Assembly: GCA_964569055.1 (NCBI GenBank)
Contig: CAZMSZ010000170.1
Span: forward strand, 1-14,948
Source: JAWLGW01 sp964569055
GTDB lineage: Bacteria > Planctomycetota > J058
Direction of reading: 5' to 3'
Length of the DNA: 14,948 nucleotides
Each line of letters starts with the position of its first letter. Position 1 is the stretch's first letter. The notes under the pieces were generated by a model. That model saw nothing but the letters and a program-made list of their open reading frames with translations, was not told the DNA's origin and searched no databases. The position numbers and the translations under genes are program-made. Of the stretch, positions 7,316-12,983 are shown piece after piece.

Positions 7316-7389
7316 CCGTGCGCGTGACCCCTGCCCGTGGGCGAGTGTCCGAAACGCGGTTGCGAAAGGCTCCAGGCCTCGGACCAGGA

Positions 7390-8238
7390 CTACCGCCTCC
7401 TCCAGGGGACCTGCACCCCGCTCGCCTCCAGCAGCAGCGTCACCGCGAGATAGATCAGCAGCAACACCAGCAGCCGCGACAGCGCCGCGCTCTTCAGGCG
7501 CCGCGCCACGCGGGGGCCCACCTGCGAGCCGGCGGCCACGCCGAGGAGGGCGGGGGTGACCACGGCCGGGTCGATCAGCCCGTTGACGTAGTAGACGCTG
7601 GCGCTCGTGCAAGCCGTGATCCCGACCATGAACACGCTGGTCGCGGCGGCCGCCTTGAGCGGCACGCGCATCAGCATGGCCATCATCGGCACCTGCACCA
7701 CCCCGCCGCCGATCCCGAGCAGCCCGGACATGAGGCCGGCGCCGAGGCTGGCGGTCGAGCCGGCCGCCAGGCGCTGCGGGACGTAGGCGACCTCGCACCC
7801 GAGCAGAGGGTCGCGGTACGTGGCGCCCAGGCCGTGCGGGTCCTCGCCGAGCGCGCCCTCGCCGGCCGGAGGCTCTCGCTGCAGCAGCATGGCGCCCGCC
7901 AGCCCGAGGAGCGCCACGCCGAACACGGTCTCCAGGGCCCAGGGCGCGAGCAGCGCCACGAGCAGGCTCCCGGCGATCGCGCCCAAGGTGGTGGGGAGCT
8001 GCAGCAGCACGGCGAGCCGCAGGTTCGTGAGCGCGTGGCGGAGGTAGAGCGAGCTGGCGCCGAGCGAGTTGACCACCACGCACACGGCGCTCGCGGCGAT
8101 CGCCGTCTTGATCGGCACGCCGAAGAACACGCTCAGGACCGGCACGATGAACACGCCGGCGCCCAGGCCGAGCATGGCCCCCGTGAGCCCGCACACGAAC
8201 GCGGCCGTCAGGACCAGCAGGCTGACGCTCAGCGCCAC
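7390..8238 (-). CDS. TauE/SafE-family membrane transporter (putative anion/sulfite exporter)
   Basis: The 282-aa protein is almost entirely hydrophobic helices. It carries the internally duplicated TauE/SafE signature: GAMLGLGAGVFIVPVLSVFF near the N-terminus (about 20-39) and SGLLGIGGGVVQVPMM in the second half (about 171-186). A hydrophilic loop of about 30 residues, containing the sequence GEDPHGLGATYRDPLLG, separates the two halves, consistent with two inverted four-helix bundles. Family members export sulfite, sulfoacetate or other organic anions; the substrate here cannot be told from sequence. Translation starts at the GTG at 8238, inside the end of the DUF1634-like gene with a 10-base overlap, which suggests coupled translation. 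The start has no independent Shine-Dalgarno sequence of note. An operon with the downstream apaH is possible but not shown. Confidence 0.92.
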   Translation of the reverse strand: MALSVSLLVLTAAFVCGLTGAMLGLGAGVFIVPVLSVFFGVPIKTAIAASAVCVVVNSLGASSLYLRHALTNLRLAVLLQLPTTLGAIAGSLLVALLAPWALETVFGVALLGLAGAMLLQREPPAGEGALGEDPHGLGATYRDPLLGCEVAYVPQRLAAGSTASLGAGLMSGLLGIGGGVVQVPMMAMLMRVPLKAAAATSVFMVGITACTSASVYYVNGLIDPAVVTPALLGVAAGSQVGPRVARRLKSAALSRLLVLLLIYLAVTLLLEASGVQVPWRRR

Positions 8239-8600
8239 GGCGCGACCACGGCGAGGACGACCCCGCCCACCAGGAAGGCCAGCACCGCGCCCGCCGCGGC
8301 CGCGTAGCGGCGCTCGCCCGCGCGCAGGAAGGAGGTCGCGAGCTGCCCCAGCCCGAGGGCGGGCGCGAGCAGCAGCGCGAGCACGCCGGCCGTCACGACG
8401 GCGCCCGGCTCGAGCGCGGCCAGCCCCGCGAGGAGCTCGCGCGGTCGAGGAGCGTGACGCGGGAGCGGCTTACCGGCGGCGAGGAGCAGCGCGAGGAACA
8501 GCAGCGCGACCCCCAGCACCAGGCTCACGCGCAGCAGCAGCGCCAGACCCAGGACACCCGCGTCGCGCGCGCCCGCCTCGCTCGTCTCCGCCTGCGCCAT
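8229..8600 (-). CDS. DUF1634-like small membrane protein, partner of the TauE/SafE transporter
   Basis: This 123-aa protein has three predicted membrane helices at about residues 15-43, 66-85 and 100-120, joined by short basic loops (PRHAPRPREL, RAGERR). The length, helix layout and position directly before a TauE/SafE gene match DUF1634 proteins, which are often encoded next to such exporters and presumed to be accessory subunits. Its last codons (Pro-Trp-Arg-stop) overlap the transporter's GTG start by ten bases. The ATG at 8600 follows GGGCGGG, a weak Shine-Dalgarno-like stretch. The transcript begins in the 82-base divergent interval shared with ppx. The family call rests on context and topology more than on diagnostic residues. 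Confidence 0.78.
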   Translation of the reverse strand: MAQAETSEAGARDAGVLGLALLLRVSLVLGVALLFLALLLAAGKPLPRHAPRPRELLAGLAALEPGAVVTAGVLALLLAPALGLGQLATSFLRAGERRYAAAAGAVLAFLVGGVVLAVVAPWR

Positions 8601-8670
8601 GCCCGCCCTTCGGCTCGCGTCCCGACCGCGGCCGAGGACGTTAACAAACGCCGCGCCCGGCGCACCGTGC

Positions 8671-8676
8671 GACACT
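8671..8676 (+). promoter_or_regulatory. Candidate -10 (GACACT) for a leaderless ppx start
   Basis: GACACT ends six bases before the GTG at 8683 and matches TAnnnT except for its first base. The spacing equals that at the ppk, GMC small-subunit and CHAD starts. No Shine-Dalgarno sequence and no clear -35 are present in the 82-base divergent interval 8601-8682. Confidence 0.35.
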
Positions 8677-8682
8677 GAGCGC

Positions 8683-10188
8683 GTGACGCTCCCTCCGCGC
8701 GACGATCCGCTCCCGGTCGCGGCGGTCGACCTCGGATCGAACAGCTTCCACATGGTGATCGCCCGCCGGCTCGACCGCGAGCTGCGGATCGTGGATCGGG
8801 TGCGGGAGCGGGTCCAGCTCGCGGCGGGGCTCGACGACGAGCGGCAGCTCGACGAGGCGACGCAGGCGCGCGCGCTGGCCTGCCTCGAGCGCATGGGGCA
8901 GCGCCTGCGCGCCGTGCCGGCGCACCGCGTGCGCGCGGTCGGGACCAACACCCTGCGCCGCGCCCGCAACTCGCGCGAGTTCCTGGAGCGGGCCCGCGCC
9001 GCGCTCGGCGCGCCGATCGAGGTCGTGTCGGGGCTCGAGGAGGCGCGCCTGATCTACCTCGGCGTGTCGCACACGCTCCCCGACGACACCGGGCGCAACC
9101 TGGTGGTCGACATCGGCGGCGGGAGCACCGAGGTGATCCTCGGCGAGCGGTTCGAGGTGGTCGAGGCGGACAGCCTGCACATGGGCTGCGTCAGCTACAC
9201 GCAGCGCTTCTTCCCGGGCGGCGAGCTGAAGAAGAAGGCCATGCGGCGGGCCGAGATCGCGGCGCGCCAGGAGCTGCAGCCGCTGGAGCGGCGGTTCCGG
9301 GCGCTGGGCTGGGACACCTGCGTCGGCGCCTCGGGCACGATCGGGGCGGTGGCCGAGGTGCTGCGGGTCAACGGCTGGAGCCCGCGCGGGGTCACGGCCG
9401 AGGGGCTGCACCGGCTGCGCAAGGCGGTGCTGGCGGCCGAGCGGATCGAGCGGCTGCAGCTCCCCGGGCTCAAGCCCGAGCGGGCCGAGGTCCTCCCGGG
9501 CGGGCTCGCGATCCTGCTCGCGATCTTCGAGGCGCTGCGGGCCGAGCGCATGAGCTTCTCGGCGGGCGCCCTGCGCGAGGGCGTGCTCTACGACCTGATC
9601 GGCCGGATCCACCACGAGGACGTGCGCGACCGCACGATCCGCCGCTTCGTCGAGCGCTACCGGGTCGACGCCGAGCAGGCGGCGCGCGTGGAGCGGAGCG
9701 CGCTCGAGCTGTGGGAGCAGGTCAAGCAGGCCTGGGAGCTCGAGGACGAGCCGTGCCGGCAGGCGCTGGTGTGGGGCGCGCGCCTGCACGAGGTCGGGCT
9801 GGTGATCAACTACAACGGCTACCACAAGCACGGCGCCTACCTGGTCAAGAGCTCCTACATGCCCGGGTTCTCCAACGACGGGCAGCAGGTCCTCGCGACC
9901 CTGGTCCGGTTCCACCGCCGGCGGATCGTCCCCGACGAGGTGCCCGACGCCCCGCCGCTCGGGCGGCGGCGCCTGCTGCGCCTGTGCCTGCTGCTGCGCC
10001 TGGCCGTGCTGCTCAACCGCGCGCGGCAGCCCGAGCGCGTGGCGCCGCCCACGCTCGCCGCGGCGCCGGGCCGGCTCGAGGTGCAGTTCCCGCCGGGCTG
10101 GCTGGAGGCGCACCCCCTGACCCAGGCCGACCTCGAGGCCGAGGTGGCGCAGCTCGCGCCGCTCGGCTTCCGGCTGACCGTCGCCTGA
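8683..10188 (+). CDS. ppx: Exopolyphosphatase (Ppx/GppA family, Ppx type)
   Basis: Ppx releases orthophosphate one unit at a time from polyphosphate ends; GppA relatives hydrolyse pppGpp. The 501-aa length and full-length similarity to the 513-aa E. coli Ppx favour Ppx. Visible motifs are AAVDLGSNSFHMVIA (phosphate-1 loop, Asp16), SGLEEARLIY with Glu120 (equivalent to catalytic Glu121 of E. coli), DIGGGSTEV with Asp143, Gly145 and Glu150 at the same numbers as E. coli, GASGTIGAVAEV, and FSAGALREGVLYDL. The C-terminal HD-like half, with LHEVGLVINYNGYHKHGAYL, is complete. The GTG at 8683 leaves 11 residues before the first conserved strand, as in known Ppx proteins; earlier in-frame codons add only unconserved residues. 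It converges with ppk, with six bases between the two stops. Some pppGpp activity cannot be excluded. Confidence 0.95.
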   Translation: MTLPPRDDPLPVAAVDLGSNSFHMVIARRLDRELRIVDRVRERVQLAAGLDDERQLDEATQARALACLERMGQRLRAVPAHRVRAVGTNTLRRARNSREFLERARAALGAPIEVVSGLEEARLIYLGVSHTLPDDTGRNLVVDIGGGSTEVILGERFEVVEADSLHMGCVSYTQRFFPGGELKKKAMRRAEIAARQELQPLERRFRALGWDTCVGASGTIGAVAEVLRVNGWSPRGVTAEGLHRLRKAVLAAERIERLQLPGLKPERAEVLPGGLAILLAIFEALRAERMSFSAGALREGVLYDLIGRIHHEDVRDRTIRRFVERYRVDAEQAARVERSALELWEQVKQAWELEDEPCRQALVWGARLHEVGLVINYNGYHKHGAYLVKSSYMPGFSNDGQQVLATLVRFHRRRIVPDEVPDAPPLGRRRLLRLCLLLRLAVLLNRARQPERVAPPTLAAAPGRLEVQFPPGWLEAHPLTQADLEAEVAQLAPLGFRLTVA

Positions 10189-10198
10189 GCGCCCTCAG
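10185..10198. terminator. Small inverted repeat covering both the ppx and ppk stops
   Basis: CTGAG (10185-10189) and CTCAG (10194-10198) pair around the loop CGCC. The ppx TGA (10186-10188) and the ppk stop (10195-10197) each lie inside an arm, so the element reads the same on both strands. The stem is only five base pairs and has no T-tract. Confidence 0.25.
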
Positions 10199-12288
10199 CC
10201 CGGGAGCTCGGAGGCGGCGAGCCGCGCGAGCAGGACCTCCTGGGCCGCCCGCCGCGGCTGACCGTCGGGCGTCAGGCGGCGGTAGCTCCCGTCGGGCTGC
10301 ATGACCCAGGCCTGGGCGTTGTCGTCGAGGTAGATCTCGAGCTCCTTGAGCAGGCGCCGCTTCAGCTCGGGGTCGAGGATCGGGAACCCGACCTCGACAC
10401 GGCGGAAGAAGTTGCGGCCCATCCAGTCGGCGCTGCTGCACAGCACGAGCTCCTGCCCGTCGGCGTGGAACGAGAACACCCGGCTGTGCTCGAGGAACCG
10501 GCCCACGATCGAGCGCACGCGGATGGTGCTCGACAGCCCCGGCACGCCGGGGCGCAGGCAGCACAGGCCGCGCACGATCAGGTCGATTGAGACGCCGGCG
10601 CGCGAGGCCTCGTACAGCGCCCGGATCACCTGCGGCTCGTCGAGCGAGTTCATCTTGGCCACGATCCGCGCCGGCTTCCCCTTGCGCGCGGCGCGCGCCT
10701 CGTCGGCGATCAGCTCGAGCAGCCGCTTGTGGAGCGTGAACGGGGCCTGCAGCAGCCGCGTCAGCCGGCGCGCGCGCCCCAGCCCCGTGAGCTGCTGGAA
10801 CACCTTGTGGACGTCGAGGCAGATCGCCTCGTCCGCCGTGAGCAGGCTGATGTCGCTGTAGACCCGGGCCGTGCCCGCGTGGTAGTTGCCCGTGCCGAGG
10901 TGGCAGTAGCGGCGCAGCGCGTCGCCCTCGCGCCGCACGACCAGGAGCATCTTGGCGTGCGTCTTGTAGCCCACGATCCCGTAGACCACCTTGGCGCCCG
11001 CCTCCTGCAGGCGGGTGGCGATGTCGATGTTCGCGGCCTCGTCGAAGCGGGCGCGCAGCTCGACCACCGCGGTCACCTCCTTGCCGGCGCGGGCCGCGTC
11101 GAGCAGCGCCTCGGCCACCAGCGAGGTGGAGCCGGTGCGGTAGACGGTCTGCTTGATCGCGAGCACGTCGGGGTCGCTGGCGGCCTGCCGCAGCAGCTCG
11201 ATCACCGGCGCGAACCCCTGGTAGGGGTGGTGGAGGAGCAGGTCGCCCCGGCGGAGCTGCTCGAAGATCGAGCCGCCGCCGGGCTTGGCGGCCGGGAGCC
11301 CCGGCACGAAGGGGGAGAACTTGAGGTCGGGTCGATCGACCCGGTCGTAGAGCGTCTGCAGCCGGTGCAGGTTGACGGGGCCGTCGCACAGGTAGAGGTC
11401 GCCCCGCTCGAGGTGGAACTGCTCGAGCAAGAACTCCTGCGCCGCCGCGTCGCTGTCGGTGGGCATCTCGAGCCGGACGGCGGCCCCGTACTTGCGGCGC
11501 GGCAGCTCGCCCTTGAGCGCGAGGAGCAGGTCGTCCACCTCCTCCTCGTCGACCCACAGCTCGCTGTTGCGGGTGACGCGGAACTGGTAGCAGCCCGTGA
11601 TCGCCATGCCGGGGAACAGCTTGCCGACGTGGGCGTGCACCACCGAGGACAGGAGCACGTACGAGTGCGGCGCAGACGAGATCGCGGGCGGGAAGGCGAT
11701 CAGGCGCGGGAGGACGCGGGGGACCTGCACCACGGCCGTGCCGGTGTCGCGGTGGAAGGCGTCCTTGCCCTCGAGCGACACGATGAAGTTGAGGCTCTTG
11801 TTGAGCACCTGCGGGAAGGGGTGCGAGGGGTCGAGGCCCATGGGGGTCAGGACCGGGAGCACCTGCTCGTTGAAGTAGCTCTGGACCCAGGCGCGCTGCT
11901 CCTCGGTCCAGGCGTCGCGACGCAGGACGACCACGCCCTCCTTCTCGAGCGCGGGGAGGAGGACCTCGTTCACCACGCGGTACTGCTCGGTCACGAGCGC
12001 CTGGGCGTCGCGGCTGACCTGCGCGGCGATCTCCTGGGGCGTGAGGCCGTCGGGCCCGAGCTGCGGCAGCCCGAGCTGGAGCTGGTGCTTGAGGTTCGCC
12101 ACCCGGACCTCGAAGAACTCGTCGAGGTTGGTGGTCGAGATCGTGAGGAACCGCAGCCGCTCGAGCAGCGGGACGGTCTCGTCCTTGGCCTGCTCGAGCA
12201 CCCGCCGGTGGAACGCCAGCAGGCTCAGCTCGCGGTTGATGAAGTGCTCGGGGCTCCCGACGGGCGGGGGCGGCGGCTGCTGGCCCAT
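10195..12288 (-). CDS. ppk1: Polyphosphate kinase 1
   Basis: Ppk1 reversibly transfers the gamma-phosphate of ATP onto growing polyphosphate chains. The 697-aa protein is close to the 688-aa E. coli enzyme. It begins with a Pro-rich tail and then the family start FINRELSLLAFHRRVLEQA, followed by TISTTNLDEFFEVRVANLKHQ. His444 in GYKTHAKM corresponds to the autophosphorylated His435 of E. coli, and His601 in RFLEHSRVF corresponds to His592, both with the same offset of nine. The AVVELRARFDEAANI, HLGTGNYH and SSADWMGRNF segments of the phospholipase-D-like core are intact. No Shine-Dalgarno sequence precedes the ATG; instead GATCCT lies six bases upstream. The gene is divergent from the GMC pair and meets ppx tail to tail, putting synthesis and breakdown of the polymer next to each other but under separate promoters. 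Confidence 0.97.
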   Translation of the reverse strand: MGQQPPPPPVGSPEHFINRELSLLAFHRRVLEQAKDETVPLLERLRFLTISTTNLDEFFEVRVANLKHQLQLGLPQLGPDGLTPQEIAAQVSRDAQALVTEQYRVVNEVLLPALEKEGVVVLRRDAWTEEQRAWVQSYFNEQVLPVLTPMGLDPSHPFPQVLNKSLNFIVSLEGKDAFHRDTGTAVVQVPRVLPRLIAFPPAISSAPHSYVLLSSVVHAHVGKLFPGMAITGCYQFRVTRNSELWVDEEEVDDLLLALKGELPRRKYGAAVRLEMPTDSDAAAQEFLLEQFHLERGDLYLCDGPVNLHRLQTLYDRVDRPDLKFSPFVPGLPAAKPGGGSIFEQLRRGDLLLHHPYQGFAPVIELLRQAASDPDVLAIKQTVYRTGSTSLVAEALLDAARAGKEVTAVVELRARFDEAANIDIATRLQEAGAKVVYGIVGYKTHAKMLLVVRREGDALRRYCHLGTGNYHAGTARVYSDISLLTADEAICLDVHKVFQQLTGLGRARRLTRLLQAPFTLHKRLLELIADEARAARKGKPARIVAKMNSLDEPQVIRALYEASRAGVSIDLIVRGLCCLRPGVPGLSSTIRVRSIVGRFLEHSRVFSFHADGQELVLCSSADWMGRNFFRRVEVGFPILDPELKRRLLKELEIYLDDNAQAWVMQPDGSYRRLTPDGQPRRAAQEVLLARLAASELPG

Positions 12289-12294
12289 GCTTCG

Positions 12295-12300
12295 AGGATC
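12295..12300 (-). promoter_or_regulatory. Candidate -10 (GATCCT) for a leaderless ppk1 start
   Basis: On the minus strand GATCCT is followed by six bases and then the ATG at 12288. It matches TAnnnT except at the first base. The absence of a Shine-Dalgarno sequence and the shared six-base spacing are the reasons for the call. Confidence 0.33.
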
Positions 12301-12315
12301 GGGGCCGGATCGCGC

Positions 12316-12331
12316 GCCCGCAAGGGCGGGC
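12316..12331. promoter_or_regulatory. Inverted repeat in the ppk1/GMC divergent region
   Basis: GCCCGC (12316-12321) and GCGGGC (12326-12331) form a perfect six-base inverted repeat around AAGG. It lies in the 98-base interval between the divergent ppk1 and GMC small-subunit starts, near where a ppk1 -35 element would fall. It could be an operator for a dimeric regulator, but GC-rich palindromes of this size also arise by chance. Confidence 0.22.
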
Positions 12332-12343
12332 TCGCGCCGTGCG

Positions 12344-12366
12344 TGAGGGCGGCGTGAAGGGCGGCG
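12344..12366 (+). repeat. Tandem 11/12-bp direct repeat upstream of the GMC operon
   Basis: TGAGGGCGGCG (12344-12354) is followed directly by TGAAGGGCGGCG (12355-12366). The copies are about one helical turn apart and sit where the -35 and activator region would lie relative to TAACCT at 12375. A regulator binding two adjacent sites on one DNA face is conceivable. No known consensus is recognised. Confidence 0.3.
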
Positions 12367-12374
12367 CCGCGCGG

Positions 12375-12380
12375 TAACCT
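12375..12380 (+). promoter_or_regulatory. Candidate -10 (TAACCT) for a leaderless GMC-operon start
   Basis: TAACCT fits TAnnnT and ends six bases before the GTG at 12387. An A/T-containing hexamer stands out in this very GC-rich stretch. No Shine-Dalgarno sequence precedes any of the candidate starts (12381, 12387, 12441). Confidence 0.4.
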
Positions 12381-12386
12381 GTGCGC

Positions 12387-12983
12387 GTGAGCGCGCCCGG
12401 CGTCGGTCCGCCCGACCACGACCCGTCGATCGGCGATTCGATGGCCGGCGCCAGCGCGCCCGAGGCGCGCTTCGGGCGGCGCGCGCTGCTGGTGCGGGCC
12501 AGCCTGATCGGGCTGTTGGCGGGAGGCCTGGCCGCGCCGCTGGCGCTCACGCTGACGAGCGACGTGCCGGACGATCTCGACGGGCTCGAGCGCCTGAGCG
12601 CCTTCGAGGCGGCCGCGCTGCTCGCGGCCGCGCGGCGCATGCTCGACGGGCACGGGCAGGGGCCGGCCGACGTCGAGGCCGCGGCGCGCGACGTGGTCCG
12701 GTTCGCGGACGGCTACCTCGGTCGGCAGCCGGCGTGGATGCGCCGGGAGGTCGCGGGGCTGCTGGTGCTGCTCGAGCTCGGCGGGTCGCTGGGGGCGGGG
12801 CGGCTCGGTCGGTTCAGCGGCCTTCCGCCCGCCGCGCAGGACGCGGCGCTGCGCGCCTGGGCCAAGAGCCGCTGGGCGGTGCTCCGCCAGGCCTACGCCG
12901 GGCTGAAGGGGCTGGTCATGCTCGGCGCCTACCAGCGGCCGTCGTTCCTGCGGGCGATCGGCTACGACGGGCCGCCCTACTGA
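12387..12983 (+). CDS. Tat-signal small subunit of a GMC dehydrogenase (gluconate 2-dehydrogenase subunit 3-like)
   Basis: The protein has about 198 residues. Twin arginines at 31-32 (FGRRALLVRASLIGLL) followed by a hydrophobic stretch to about residue 57 form a Tat-type export signal. The rest is helical, without metal- or heme-binding motifs, and ends in the conserved-looking tail YQRPSFLRAIGYDGPPY. Small subunits with this layout, placed directly before a GMC flavoprotein, belong to the gluconate 2-dehydrogenase subunit 3 type and carry the catalytic subunit through the Tat system. The stop and the next start share one base (TGATG), so translation is probably coupled. GTG at 12387 was chosen from the TAACCT spacing; GTG at 12381 and ATG at 12441 are alternatives, and all keep the Tat motif. 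The family call rests on context plus the signal. Confidence 0.8.
   Translation: MSAPGVGPPDHDPSIGDSMAGASAPEARFGRRALLVRASLIGLLAGGLAAPLALTLTSDVPDDLDGLERLSAFEAAALLAAARRMLDGHGQGPADVEAAARDVVRFADGYLGRQPAWMRREVAGLLVLLELGGSLGAGRLGRFSGLPPAAQDAALRAWAKSRWAVLRQAYAGLKGLVMLGAYQRPSFLRAIGYDGPPY

Noticed and set aside
7367..7379. AGGC-TCCAG-GCCT hairpin just after the TauE/SafE stop as a terminator
   Set aside because: The stem is only four base pairs followed by TTTC on the minus strand, too weak to separate from chance.
6326..8194. Long frames crossing the N run (also 6448-7287 on the plus strand)
   Set aside because: They read through 34 undefined codons and lie over apaH or the TauE/SafE gene in other frames.
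12225..12653. Minus-strand frame (142 codons) upstream of and overlapping the ppk1 start
   Set aside because: It overlaps ppk1's N-terminus and the GMC small subunit in other frames, is Arg/Ala/Gly-rich and shows no domain.
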